A stretch of DNA of 64,000 nt from Maea johnstoni (Eukaryota > Annelida > Polychaeta > Spionida > Magelonidae), in the NCBI GenBank assembly GCA_963942565.1, contig OZ012701.1, positions 26,148,300 to 26,212,299 of the forward strand. The letters run 5' to 3'. Of the stretch, positions 26,831 through 45,280 are shown piece by piece (position 1 is the first letter of the stretch; each line of letters begins with the position of its first letter). Position numbers and translations under genes: made by a program. Under the pieces are notes generated by a model. The model made no database searches, was not told the origin of the DNA, and saw only the letters and a program-made list of their open reading frames with translations.

Positions 26831-29596
26831 TAAACAGAAGTTATAGGACATTATGTGACCACCTTGTGTCTAGACATCGTGTCAGGGGCTGTGGAGAACC
26901 TGCAGATGTCATGTTAAACACTGAGGGAGTTGGATATTAACGTTTGAATGCATTTTTGTGACCACTTCTGAAGTTGGACTTATTCAAATACAGTTTGGTA
27001 GAATAAAACGTGCCGGAAGAGGAGACATAACTTGCTTCCTAACATCTTAATAAATTGAGACATTTACATATTCTGTCAAATGTTTGTACTTGCAGAGTTT
27101 TGAAGGAAGATTGAGTGCATGTATTTCTTCAAAGGTACTGGCCTTGTCAGATTTTGTTACAATATCAAAATACTTAATATTATAACTTGGCAGATTATTC
27201 TGGAATTGGTTGTACATATGGTGCATTTTTTCTGATAGTCTGTTAGGTACAAGGAGTTACATGTTATGAGCCAGGCAGTCCCTACTATGTAAATGTATAG
27301 TCAGATCATGTTGCTATCTTAATTTTAAGCATCGCAGTGTCAATATGCAGTACTACATACCTCAGAGGCCAAAGTTGCCATTTGTACAGCTCTCCGATCA
27401 AAATACAGATATTTTCAATAGAACTTGCTGTGTTTGTGTTTATTTGCATGTTGTGCGTTGATTCAATCTGAACATTACCACCTATTCACATAGGGGTTGG
27501 TAGTGGTATGCAATACAATACAAAATATATAATGTTGAAATAGGACGGTATCATTGCCCCTGCCCCCCCCCCCCCCCCCCCCCCCCTAAAAGCCTTGGAA
27601 GCTTAGTTTTCTGAAAGAAATTGCACCTACCAAACTACTTGAGTGACAATGTGTGGATTGAATGGAAAGACATGCAGCTAGCGTAACATACCTGCCAAAA
27701 AAATGACCTAGATGAATTTTGGATCTCTTACCCTACCCTACAAGCTGATCTGTTCTTGGAATTATTCTCTGGATAGTTGATACTTTTGAGAATGGGTTTG
27801 GAACCAATCATAAATTGGCTTTTGAAAAGTGGTAGTGCATGTTTAATAAACATTTCTTATTTTATCACAAAAGATTCTTTCATGAAAGAAATTCCCATAA
27901 TAGTCAGGGTCTTTGGTGGCTACAGGGTTAAATGGTTTAAATTTGCGATGTCTTCTAATTAGATCCTATCATCTCAGACAGGTGCTTCTGGTCAGTGGAT
28001 CTTAAGTGATTATGATCCATTCCAGATGGATATGATTTTTTTGTACAAATATAATTTAGGTTTATTCCACTAGTGATACATGTACAACACTGTCACTAAC
28101 TTTACCCACGGATCTACCCTCACCATTTGGTAAAATAAAATAAGCCCAATAATGTTGAGTTCCATTTATTTGCAAAACTGACCTTTAGTGGAGTGCACTG
28201 ACAACACTCAATATTCATTTATTGGTATAGCATTTATAATTGGTTATCATTTGGACATGAAAATAATAGTAATTAGATCAAGAATTTAACCAACCCAACT
28301 TTAATTGTCGTAAAAAAACCAGCTGGACTATTCTGGAAATGTCTGACAAAGCATTTCTTGGAAAATATTTGGAGAATTAAGCACTATCAGAATCCAACCG
28401 ACAACTTTATTTCAAATAAAATGCATAATATATTTTTTTAAAGGGTTTTGAAATTGTTTACAATCTTCCCTAGGTAATGTGAAGCATGAATGGGTCATCA
28501 GTAAGACAGTTGCTTATAAGTGATTTACATAAAGCTGACAACAAGCATTGCAGACTTGATATTCACTGTTTATTTCGTAACATTGGCATGATCATTTACA
28601 TAAAAATATTTTACACTGGATGTAAAAAAATAATAACTTGTGTATAAGTCAAAACACATAAAAACACACCATGAAGAATCACGTAAAGAGGTGTAGTAAG
28701 CTCAGGATGCAACATAGGTCACAGAAGCTGCCCCTAAAGTTGCCTGGTCCCGCTGGCAGCCTGGCACTTCCACTTACCCCGCCACTCTGTTAAACAAAAG
28801 TCAGATTGGACTTGGCAAAAACATTATTTGCTGAGCGGTTCAAGTTAGGGTCTTGTTCAGCTTACCCCATTGAAATTTATTGCCGAATTCACGTGCAAGT
28901 GGTTATGTTGCACGTTGAAGCTAACAAGTCAATAGGAGCTACCATACTGTGGGCTTCCTTTTAGGTCAACTCAAATAGGTGAAAGGCCTGGCTAAACTGA
29001 ACCAGGAAATTTGATATGAGGGTTCCTTTTAACTGACCGGTTTACAACTTTATGGTAGTAAAAGATAAAAATGAAATGTATTGAAAAAAGGGATGTTAGT
29101 AAATACCAGCAATTTCCAATATGTCCCTAAGGCAACGGAGGTGAGAGTCAGTTACCATATATGGATATTAATGAATTCCTGCAACTTCCAATATATCGCT
29201 GAGGTTGGGAATCAGGAATAGTATCATGATAATAGCAATGCCAATTCTTAGCCTACTCATACTGAGTCAATACCAGTCCCAGTTCATACAAGTGACTTAG
29301 CCAGGACCTGTCCTTTCCAAACAGGCTAAAATTTCTACAAAGGATTTCCAGTTATGACTTTTCCTACGAAAACTTCTTCTAAGACATGGCTTTAGTGTAA
29401 GTTGGCCTTTTTGACACACTAGGTTATTAAATGCAGTTGGTATATTAAAGGACTTGAAAAAGCAGAGTAGCAAAATCTGAAAGGCAGAAATTTTGTGAAT
29501 GCCATTATGGATGGTCATTTTTTAAATCCTAGCTACGACCCTGGTTCATACACATCCTAGTTATTCTCAACTCTTTCCATATTGGTGTATCCTTCA
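26831..29596. other. Intergenic DNA downstream of dUTPase
   Basis: Holds the dUTPase 3' UTR (AATAAA at 27002), a C-homopolymer (about 27563-27586) and diverged copies of the CCCATTCATGC family (about 27780-27935 and 28330-28495). No gene is seen. Confidence 0.45.
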
Positions 29597-30392
29597 TTAA
29601 CCCTTTATCACTCAACGCAACAATGTTGCCATGTCCCCTGCACTGCATGAGGGGTTACTCCTCAGAGACATTGTTGCGCAGTGCGTAGTGCACTGCAGTG
29701 CATAGGGAGCAGTGCTTTAAACAAGTTAAACGAGTAATTTCCATTTTTTATTTGAATCTTTCATTTCGTTAAATATGATATTATTTGTGTTTAGAATATA
29801 TTAACTTAAAAGTTTATTTTTGTCTGATTTTGCGCTTGACGCACTGTCAATCACGCACCTCGGCAAGTTCATCTTCGTTGAGTGGTTAAATGAGTGGGAT
29901 ATCATCGTCTGATTCCCATGGATCGTGAAGGGGACGATAGTCGATCCTCTTCCACTCTTCATCGGAATTATCCTGGTTTAAACTAGCCATTTGATGGCAG
30001 AAACAACGAAAAAATCCGGGAGAATATCAATGGTTTTGTGTGTTGCTAAGGACGCCACAACACGACGACGTCACTGGCGGGAATTCCCCATGACTTCCAT
30101 ATTTGGAGGGGGGTTTATCCCGTAGTTTTCCCGCCGAAAATCACGGACTTCGAGTCCGAAAATAAGCATTAAATAACTATAGATTACGATTAAAAGGTAA
30201 GGGCAATAATATTGTATCTTTATTTAACAATCATTTGTGTACCAGCGATCTAAGATCGTGGTACCCAAAATACGCCAAAACTCGCTTCGTAGGAATAAGT
30301 GCACAAATACAATGACGCAATAACTCGCTACTGAGGAAGTGCAGCTGCACTCATGTTACGAGTTATTGCGTCATTGAGTGATAAAGGGTTAA
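29597..30392. mobile_element. piggyBac-type element, internally deleted
   Basis: TTAA at 29597-29600 and 30389-30392 flank inverted ends CCCTTTATCACTCAACGCAA and TTGCGTCATTGAGTGATAAA followed by GGG, the standard piggyBac arrangement. The element is 796 bp. On the minus strand it keeps a 34-codon frame (29990-29886) that may be the start of the lost transposase. Confidence 0.85.
29886..29990 (-). pseudogene. Possible N-terminal remnant of a piggyBac transposase
   Basis: A 34-aa frame inside the TTAA element, starting MASLNQDNSDEEWKR, with an acidic run SDDD near its end. Acidic N-termini are usual in piggyBac-family transposases. The DDD catalytic core is entirely absent, so the frame cannot encode a transposase. 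The assignment rests on position and composition only. Confidence 0.45.
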
Positions 30393-30802
30393 GAGACATG
30401 ATGAAGTGCCACAATTTCTCCATATTCTACATAAAATCCAGTTAGGATTATGATAAATCATGATTTGATTATCGTAACAAATATGGTTATGGATACAGAC
30501 TCTTCAGACAGGTGCTACTTGATTGTCATTTAGAGCTTTCCAATCTTCAGAGAAATTATGTATCTATAACCTACTATGGTGGTTTTTTGATTGATGAAGA
30601 TGACCTTTAAATGAGAAAGATAAATTCCATTTTTGGAGGACTACCATTTGCCAGGATCAACACAAGAACCCTGACTTTCCAAGTAGGGTAATTTTCCATT
30701 GGAATTAATTTTCTTTCCTAAATTTTCAGCATTTTCACTTGCCCAGGACAAGTGGACGAGCAGTTACACTGGTGCCTGAAGTCACGGTCTTCGATGGTTC
30801 AT

Positions 30803-37208
<6,406 letters not shown>

Positions 37209-37369
37209 TTTGACCAAAGTAGTATCACGTGGGGTGTATTCCGTTGCAAGCAATCACTCGAACGTTCAGGAATATTCTCAAACGTTGGCATAAACTCAAC
37301 CAACTGATATGTTCGCCGAACGGCCGTACAAGATACTACTCCTACAACTTGTAGGACTAAAATTCCCGA

Positions 37370-37442
37370 CTTTATGTTCACTCCCGTTTATGTGTTTCGC
37401 ATAGTGACTATGCGAAACACATAAACGGGAGTGTACATAAAT
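37370..37442. repeat. Near-perfect palindrome upstream of the ISOC2-like gene
   Basis: 27-bp arms (37379-37405, 37407-37433) match exactly around a single central base, and extend outward with one mismatch. The palindrome starts 162 bp upstream of the ISOC2-like start codon. Confidence 0.9.
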
Positions 37443-37448
37443 TTAAAT

Positions 37449-37580
37449 TTCCCCAATAAACGGGAGTGAAAATGTATTTTAATTTATTTTCTCTCCCCAA
37501 TAGACGGGAGTAAAATACATTTAAATGTATTCTCTCTCCCCAATAAACGGGAGTGAAAATAAATTTAAATATATTTTATC
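37449..37580. repeat. 44-bp tandem repeat, three units
   Basis: CCCCAATAAACGGGAGTG recurs at 37451, 37495 and 37538. The ACGGGAGTG word is also the arm end of the neighbouring palindrome, so the two are related. Confidence 0.8.
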
Positions 37581-37970
37581 TTTCACACTTGACGCGAGGT
37601 TCCGGAACCCGCCGATAGCCGGCTTCAAACACGTCGATTGCCTTAGTGGAACGCCATGGATTCTTTCATTAGAGAAAACTTGGTTCTTCCAGTTATGTAT
37701 GATAGCGTCCACTCTGTTTTGGTCAAACAGCATGGATACATTCAATGGACCAACACGTTACAGTCAACCTCCCCCCCCTTACTACACTCATTCTACTGTC
37801 GACACATGGCATCCAACCCTAGTTCCGAAAAACTCTGGGTCCATCGTATGAAATATACATCATGAAAATAATGTAATGGCTAATGCTGAACACATGAGAA
37901 GCGTGCTTCACTGATTTCACAGCTAGCTTATGGGGCGTGATTCCGCGAGAGAGTTTGTGGTTCTCGAAGT

Positions 37971-38650
37971 TGTAGCGTAGATATATATATTGCCAGCTGT
38001 CAGACAGTACAATAGAGGCCGTTCCCAAACTCTAAAAAGTGGTTTGGACGGCCATTACCGGCGTGTAGAGTAACTGCATTCCTTCGTAGGGATGCAGCGA
38101 AATACACGCTACTTAATGCAAATTTAGGTCCCCCCTTTAATGCTTCTGTAAAACCCCTTTTACTTACTTGGTTTTACGGCCCTTTGTCGTCTGGGTTTTG
38201 CCCACCGTCACTGGCGCCGTAAGACGTACTCCCCTTTGATGTTTATATTCTTTCGAGTGGAGAGCTACTGCGCAGCCGGTCCGCGCAGCTAAGGCTGCGC
38301 GGAGCGGATGCGCAAGGGAGATCACGCTTGTTTACTTTTTCCGAGAGCCGCATTTTTCCTTGAGCAGCAAACGAAACTATCCACAAAAGTCGAAAAATGG
38401 GTAAGCTAAAATATAATAATATCCATAGCTGGTAGTATTAAGGCCAGGCTACACTCCGCCCCTGTTTTAGAGTATTGTCTTTGTGTATTTTGACCAGTAT
38501 AGTGAAAAGTAAACTATCATGCATCCCATGCCACTTGTTTTGTTGTGAATTGCATGCTTGTATATCTAGAATAGAAATACTCTCTAACCCTTCAGGCAAA
38601 CACAACCTCAGAGTAGCGTTTTAAGAGAATAGGGTTATTTCTACGTTACA
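37971..38650 (+). repeat. 5' LTR
   Basis: 680 bp, TGTAGCG...CTACGTTACA, a TG...CA pair with longer terminal inversion (TGTA/TACA). It contains a GC-rich cgcagccggtccgcgcagc hairpin-like stretch. Confidence 0.95.
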
Positions 38651-38654
38651 AAAT

Positions 38655-38673
38655 TGGCGCCCTAACAAGGGAC
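38655..38673 (+). other. Primer-binding site, tRNA-Lys
   Basis: TGGCGCCCTAACAAGGGAC begins 4 nt after the LTR. It resembles the complement of the 3' end of animal tRNA-Lys(TTT), the type used by lentiviruses, with about two differences. Confidence 0.8.
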
Positions 38674-38969
38674 TAACTATTCCTTGTAGTTAGAACAAAA
38701 ATTGGAGAGAAATAAGGGTATTTTGGGTATTTCTAGGCTGGGGTAAATAGAGAGACCACTCTGGGACCACTATGGAAATAAGTTCCTAACTTTTAGTGTA
38801 TAAATCCTGTGTCTGGTTGGAATTCTGTTGCATAGCAGTTAATGACTCTCCATCTAGTCACTGTTATATAAAGATTCTTTTCTTTGTGTGCTAAATGCTA
38901 TGTAATACACGTCTTGCTAGACTGAATAAAGTCAAAATCAGAAACAGAGTGAGAAAGGATTAATTTAAA

Positions 38970-41347
38970 ATGGCCGACGACAGAGGTGATTCCCCAATGG
39001 GTAGAGGGGGGGCAAAATCGGACCCCCAAAGCCCCTTGATGTTTACCCCTTCGAACGGAAACAGTCCTGTGATGCAGGAAAATAGGGGTGTAGATTATGA
39101 AAAGTTGGGGAGAGAAGTGGATGACCAAATTAAAAAGCTAGAAAGTATGGGGGGCCCTGGGGTGAGCCAGCCTTTTATGAGTGCTACCGGTGGTGGAGAG
39201 ACATTGGCTGGTGACACCTACCAGAAAAATAAAGTTGAAGGGGACCCAGCCAATGATCTAAAAAGGAAACAACAGAAAAATACATTGTTTGATGATTACA
39301 TTTTTAACAGGGATGTTTTACAACCCACCCCCCCAGCTATGCTGGGGGAGAGGGTGAGTGCTGGTGGAGCCAGGAGGAGGGCTCCCAGCATTCCAGGCTT
39401 TTCGACAGCACCTAGCCCCCCCACCCTTTTGTGGGGGCGCGGCGAAGGAAACGTCACCCAGTTGGCGACCCCCAGCGCTTGGAGCCTGGGCGAGGGCGCC
39501 ACTGGTGTAGACAAGACTCTGCCGGGCATGAAGACAGCCTTCAGGCCCATACGGGAAGAGGATGAGGTGAGGTTTAAGACCCCTCATGACTCCCACAGCA
39601 GCAGGGAACAAGGGGAAAAAAGGTACCGAGCCTTTATAAAATCGGACGTGCCAAGCTTTTATCCTGCACCTCCGTTTGCGCGTGCAGACGGAGATGAGCG
39701 CTCGATGAGGACGATTAAATTCTCCCCAGAAACCTCCCACCGGGATTTCTGGGTAGAGGATAACCTGGAGGGCAGGCCCAAACGGGTGTGCAGAACGCCC
39801 CGTAGCGAAGAATGGGCAGCCCGAGGAGGGGCTCAGCAATCCGCGGGCAATCCCGCACATTCGACCGAGCTGCGCCGCCCCGCTGCCACCAGGTGGGGCC
39901 GCGAGGAGCTGGTGGAGGCGCAGGAAGCGGACGCCGCCCGCGAGCCTTATGTACCGCCTCCGATACGACTCTTGCGACAAGAGGAAGGGAGGGGTGAAAC
40001 CCTCCGAAACCGCACCGAGGGGGGCACACGGCCGTTTAACGACCGCCCCGACCCCGAAAGCGGGAGCGGCCCATACGCCATCCTTGCCGACACCATAATG
40101 GCGTTGAACGAGAGCGTCGCAGACGTGCGCGATACGCTAAGGTTATCCTGCGAGTATTTTACGGCTCTGCAGCAGGAAACTGCTAGGGCCCGACCGGTTG
40201 CGAGGGAAGCAGCGCGGGAAGAACCGAGGGAAGAGCCTCCGCTGGAGATTGCACCCCCCAGGCCGGTCCGGGTCGAGGTACCTAGTGGTGCGTCTCCAGA
40301 ACCTCGGCAGAATCGGAAACGATTTGACTATAAGAAAGTGCCGCCATTCGACAGTAACAAAATGGAATGGCGCGACTTTTTGGGCATATTTGAAATGGCC
40401 GCCCGGTGGAATGAGTGGACTGAGGCGCAGAAGGCGCAACAATTGGCAATGTCCATGACTGGGTCGGCCCAGAAATATGTGTTGCGGTTACCTGCGGCGA
40501 CCGTGGACTCCTACACCAACTCATTGCAGCTATTACCCGGCGATACGATCCGGAAGAGCGAGAAGTGGCTACCCTCGCCGACTTCCAGAATAGGAAGCGG
40601 CAGGATAAGGAGTCAGTGGAGGACTTCGGTCAAGCCCTGCAGAGTCTGGCGGGAAAAGCCTTCCCCGACACCGACGAAAAAGCTTTGGAACGAATGGTCG
40701 TTTTTCAATTCACTGCCGGAATGGGGGAAGAGGACCTCCGTAAACACATACACTTCGGCCGAGCGAAAACGATGGATAAAGCCATCAGCTTGGCAGTGGA
40801 GTGGGAGTCCTACAGCAATAAGGATAAGAAAACGGAGGACACCCCAGTGAAGCCGAAAGTCGCTTCAGTGGAAGTGAACCCTCTGGCAAACCAGATGGAA
40901 GTTCTCTTGGCCAGATTGGATAAAATGGGCGAGGAATGGAGGAATCGCCCGCGTCTCGACCGAGCTAGGTTAATGTGCTATGGTTGCGGTCAAATGGGAC
41001 ATTTCCGACGTGAATGCCCGACCAACCCGGGTCGTCAACCCGGACAACAAGGGGCACCCGTTCAAGGAGGCGCTCCAGCGCAGGTGGCGCCGGCGCAGCA
41101 AGGCCAATTCCAGCGATTCGCCCCGACACAGCAGAACCAGGGTGGGCAGCAACCAGCAGGGGCATCGTCACAACCGGCTCCGGCTCGATCCGGACAGTAC
41201 CCGAGTGGTACACAGGGGCCAGTTGGACCGGCTGTGACCGGACCGTATGCGCCTAATGCGTCCGCACCCGCATTTCAACCAGCTCAACGCCCGAGTGCAC
41301 CCCCTGTAGGCCCAAATGGCGCCCAGGGTGCGCCCCGAGGCAATTGA
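38970..41347 (+). pseudogene. gag: gag region of the LTR element
   Basis: Encodes the capsid-forming protein of the element. A long Pro/Arg/Glu-rich N-terminal part is followed by a retrotransposon gag (capsid-like) domain with PPFDSNKMEWRDF and then FGQALQSLAGKAF-type motifs, a CCHC zinc knuckle (CYGCGQMGHFRREC, about 40976-41017) and a Gln/Pro/Ala-rich tail. The region appears broken about once. Confidence 0.85.
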
Positions 41348-41449
41348 CTAGATGGCCAAGCCGAGGGGGGTAGACCCAGCAACGCGGTAGAACTAGATGA
41401 TGTAGTCCATTTAGCCAACAGTAGGCGTTGCTGGCACCTCTCAGCGGAA

Positions 41450-44400
41450 GTGAGCTCCGTGCCCGTAGATATGTTAGTGGACACGGGAGCCACCGTATCG
41501 CTGGTCGACAAAAAGGTGTTCGACCTGGCGAAGACAAGAGACTCTCTACGTAAAGTAACGAGGCGGCTTATAGCGGCTAACGGAGAATCACTTCAAGTTT
41601 ATGGTGAAACGTGTTTGAATTTTATGCTACAAGGCCACCTGGTGAAGCACGATGTAATTGTGTGCGATCTACCAGGAGCGGAAGCCATTATGGGCATCGA
41701 TCTGATCGAGGATCTGGGGGGCATGTTGGATGTGGCCAATGGGACGCTGCACGCGAGAACCCTAGGGGCCGCATTGAGGCTCCATCGAGCGGGCATGTCG
41801 AAGTGTTCAAAAGTGACGCTTGTGGACACAGCCGTCGTGCCACCCAGGTCGGAGATAATCCTAGCCGGCCGTAAAGTCGGCGGTAGGTGGGATCCCAATG
41901 AAAAATTAGGGATAGTGGAACCGACCACCCAGCTTCCAGAGAACGGGCAGATCCTGGTTGCTAAAGCTCTCGTGAATGCGGAGCAGGACTGTGTGCCCAT
42001 ACGGGTAGCAAATTTAACGAGCGAACCGGTGGTGCTTCGACGCGGCACCGTTGCGGGTCTCCTGAAGCCGGTGGAAGAGGTGCACGATGAAGTGCACCCC
42101 CAGGGGAAAATGGAGGAGTCAGCCGAGGACACCGAAATTCCCGAACATTTAAGGGGTATGGTGGAAGACGCCAATGAGTCCCTGAACGAGACACAACGCA
42201 AGCAGGTGTCGGCGTTGGTCGGCCGCTGGGCTCACTTGTTTGCGAAGCCGGACGGAAAGCTTGGTCGGACACCCCTGGTGGAACATCACATTGATACCGG
42301 GGATGCGCGGCCCATAAAACAGCGCCCCCGACGCCAGGCGTGGGCCAAGCGGGAGGTCATAGACCGTGAGGTAGAAAAGATGTTGGAAGCCGAGGTAATC
42401 GAGCCTTGCAGCGGGCCATGGGCATCCCCAATAGTCTTAGTTACAAAGAAAGACGGGACCCCTCGGGTGTGTGTCGATTTTCGCAAGGTCAATGATGTCA
42501 CGCGAAAGGATGCCTATCCCCTACCCAGGATGGACGACTGCCTCGATGCCCTGGCCGGGAGTAAGTTGTTTAGTACTCTGGACTTGGCAAGCGGGTACTG
42601 GCAGATCCCGGTGGCGGAGGAGGATAGAGATAAGACCGCTTTCAATACCTGGAATGGTCTGCACCGATTTAGGGTCATGCCCTTTGGCTTGTCGACGGCC
42701 CCCGCAACTTTCGAGCGCCTGATGGAATTGGTCTTGAAGGGGTTGACGTTCGACCGGTGCCTAGTGTACTTAGACGATGTGATTGTGTTCGGACGAACCT
42801 TCGAAGAAGCCCTCCAAAACTTGGAACGAGTTTTTGAACGGATAGAGACCGCAGGGTTGCTACTCAAACCGTCCAAATGTAGGCTGTTTAAGACCAGAGT
42901 GGAATTTCTAAGGCACGTAGTGTCCGGGGATGGAATCAGCTGCGATCCAAAGAAGATAGCGGCTGTAGAACACTGGGCTGCGCCCAGCTCTGTAAGAGAA
43001 GTACGGTCCTTCGTGGGCTTTGCCTCATACTATCGGAAGTTCATACCGGGTTTCGCAACCGTGGCCGGCCCGCTCCATGCCCTTATGGGTAAGGCGAAGT
43101 TCGCGTGGTCAAATGAGTGTCAAGAGGCTTTCGATAAGTTAAAGACACTGCTCAAGAAAACCCCGGTTCTGGCGTACCCACAGGAGGGGCAAACCTTTTA
43201 CTTGGACACCGACGCCAGCAACACTGGCACGGGGGCCGTACTCTCACAGGTGTACGACGGCGCGGAGCACCCCGTGGCGTACGCCAGCAAGGCACTGAGC
43301 GCATCACAACGGAACTATTGCACCACGATGAGGGAGCTGCTGGCGGTGGTACAATACACCCGCCATTTCCGCCACTTCCTTTTGGGCAATAAGTTCATAC
43401 TCAGGACGGACCACGCGTCCCTGACCTGGCTTACGAACTTCAAAGAGCCCGAGGGCATGCTAGCGAGGTGGCTAGCTGCCCTAGCCGTGTTTAACTTCAA
43501 CATGCAGCATAGGCCTGGCAAGAAGCATGGTAACGCGGACGGGTTGTCCCGGAGGAGATGCGCTATGCCTTCGTGTCCCGACTGCCAGCCCACCTCAGAT
43601 GAAGGGGATGCGGCTCACTTGCGAGTGGCTGAAATGAGGGAGGGGGCTGAAGAGAAGACTCGGGGCACTAGTGACCAACACCTGGATGACATTGAAAGGG
43701 AACAGGACGAACCTGGTTCCTGGCTCCAGGGGTGGACGTTGGAGGAACTGAAGTTAGCTCAGGATGAAGATGTGAACATCGCTAAGTTCACTGCTTGGAA
43801 GCTGGCTCGAGTACCCCAACCTGATCGGGCGGCCGCAGGGATATGCGGTAGGGAAGCCATGTGGTACTACTCCTTCTATGATGCGTTGGAGGTTCACCAC
43901 GGCCTGCTGTATGTGGCAGGGGCGAAGAGGGAGGTAAAGGGCAGCACCGTCCGACGCCTGGTCGCCCCCCTGCCGATCCGAAGACAGCTGTTTAAACAAG
44001 TACACCAGTCGAGACAGGGCGGGCACCAGGGGATCAACAACACCATAGCGGTGATCAACCGCCATTTCTTTTGGCCGGGACAGTACACGGATGTCCGCAG
44101 ATGGTGCCAGCAATGCGAAGGCTGCGCTCGAGCCAAAACTGGTGGATCGGGGCAGCGAGCCAAGCTTGTGCAGGAAATTCCCGGCATGCCGATGGAAAGG
44201 ATGGCCGTGGATCTGATGGGCCCCCTCCCGAAGACAGAGAATGGGAACCTCTACATAGCTGTAGTGGTAGACTATTTCACTAAGTGGGCGGAGGCGTTCG
44301 CCCTGCCGAACAAGCAGTCCCAAACGGTCGCGGAAGCTCTGGTGACAGGAGTCATTTGCCGACTGGGCGCTCCTCGCCGGCTGCATTCTGATCAAGGCGG

Positions 44401-45280
44401 CGAATTCGAATCAAGCCTCTGGGCGGAAGTGTGCGAGCTCCTTGACGTGGAGAAAACTCGCACAACACCGTACAGGCCCCAGTCCGATGGACTGGTTGAA
44501 AGGTTGAATAGGACCATCAAAAAGATGTTGAAGGTGTTCGTCAACGAGAACAGGAATGATTGGGACGATCACCTGCCATACATCATGATGGCCTACAGGG
44601 CCACCCCGCAGTCCAGCACGCAGTGCTCACCGAACCTGCTCATGTACGGAAGGGAGGTGAACCTCCCGGTGGAAGTGATGGCGCCGCCACCACCGGAACA
44701 GGCATTCACCTGTCCGAATGAATACGTGGAATGGGTGCGGGCGGTACTGGAGCAGGCATTCCAGTTCGCACGCCGACACTTGGCAGCCAGCGCGGAACGC
44801 CAAAAGAGGTGCTATGACAGCCGGAGCAAACCGCGGAATTTTCAGGCAGGAGACTGGGTGTGGTACCTATACAAGCCGTACTGCCGACTCAAGTTTAAGT
44901 GCCCGTGGATAGGCCCTTGCCTAGTCCTGAGACAGGTAGGCCGGGTGAATGTAGAAATTCAGTCCGGCCCAAAGGACAAACCGAAGGTAGTCCATGTAGA
45001 CTACCTGAAGCCCTATTGGGCCGAGAACGAGGTACCGGAGCGTTGGGATACGTCACAGCAGGAAGCGACGAGGGAGTGGCCGCCGGAGGACCCAGAGGCG
45101 TGGGAAGAGGAGATGGACTCGGAGGTGGAAGAGACTGAGCCCCAGAAGCCACGCACTCCAGAAATAGAGGAACCAGCGGAAGCGGAGGACACAATAGCTC
45201 CACCTTTGAAGGACGTGAGAGCCAGCGATCGAAGACGGGTCCAGAAACCTGCCCGGTACCAGGACTACGTCATGAATTAG
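41450..45280 (+). CDS. pol: pol polyprotein of the LTR element
   Basis: About 1276 codons. In order: aspartic protease (DTGATVSL near the start), reverse transcriptase (VTKKDGTPRVCVDFRK; catalytic YLDD at about residue 440), RNase H (YLDTDASNTGTGAVLSQ), an integrase HHCC zinc domain, the integrase DDE core (AVDLMGPLP, HSDQGGEFE, VERLNRTIKK) and a C-terminal domain with a WIGPCLVL-type GPY/F motif. It ends in an acidic Glu-rich tail with no chromodomain seen. gag and pol are in different registers, as is common in the family, which often uses frameshifting. Confidence 0.95.
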   Translation: MSSVPVDMLVDTGATVSLVDKKVFDLAKTRDSLRKVTRRLIAANGESLQVYGETCLNFMLQGHLVKHDVIVCDLPGAEAIMGIDLIEDLGGMLDVANGTLHARTLGAALRLHRAGMSKCSKVTLVDTAVVPPRSEIILAGRKVGGRWDPNEKLGIVEPTTQLPENGQILVAKALVNAEQDCVPIRVANLTSEPVVLRRGTVAGLLKPVEEVHDEVHPQGKMEESAEDTEIPEHLRGMVEDANESLNETQRKQVSALVGRWAHLFAKPDGKLGRTPLVEHHIDTGDARPIKQRPRRQAWAKREVIDREVEKMLEAEVIEPCSGPWASPIVLVTKKDGTPRVCVDFRKVNDVTRKDAYPLPRMDDCLDALAGSKLFSTLDLASGYWQIPVAEEDRDKTAFNTWNGLHRFRVMPFGLSTAPATFERLMELVLKGLTFDRCLVYLDDVIVFGRTFEEALQNLERVFERIETAGLLLKPSKCRLFKTRVEFLRHVVSGDGISCDPKKIAAVEHWAAPSSVREVRSFVGFASYYRKFIPGFATVAGPLHALMGKAKFAWSNECQEAFDKLKTLLKKTPVLAYPQEGQTFYLDTDASNTGTGAVLSQVYDGAEHPVAYASKALSASQRNYCTTMRELLAVVQYTRHFRHFLLGNKFILRTDHASLTWLTNFKEPEGMLARWLAALAVFNFNMQHRPGKKHGNADGLSRRRCAMPSCPDCQPTSDEGDAAHLRVAEMREGAEEKTRGTSDQHLDDIEREQDEPGSWLQGWTLEELKLAQDEDVNIAKFTAWKLARVPQPDRAAAGICGREAMWYYSFYDALEVHHGLLYVAGAKREVKGSTVRRLVAPLPIRRQLFKQVHQSRQGGHQGINNTIAVINRHFFWPGQYTDVRRWCQQCEGCARAKTGGSGQRAKLVQEIPGMPMERMAVDLMGPLPKTENGNLYIAVVVDYFTKWAEAFALPNKQSQTVAEALVTGVICRLGAPRRLHSDQGGEFESSLWAEVCELLDVEKTRTTPYRPQSDGLVERLNRTIKKMLKVFVNENRNDWDDHLPYIMMAYRATPQSSTQCSPNLLMYGREVNLPVEVMAPPPPEQAFTCPNEYVEWVRAVLEQAFQFARRHLAASAERQKRCYDSRSKPRNFQAGDWVWYLYKPYCRLKFKCPWIGPCLVLRQVGRVNVEIQSGPKDKPKVVHVDYLKPYWAENEVPERWDTSQQEATREWPPEDPEAWEEEMDSEVEETEPQKPRTPEIEEPAEAEDTIAPPLKDVRASDRRRVQKPARYQDYVMN

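Noticed and set aside
39318-44395. Antisense frames of 200 or more codons across gag and pol
   Set aside because: They are GC-rich shadows of the sense genes with no domain of their own.
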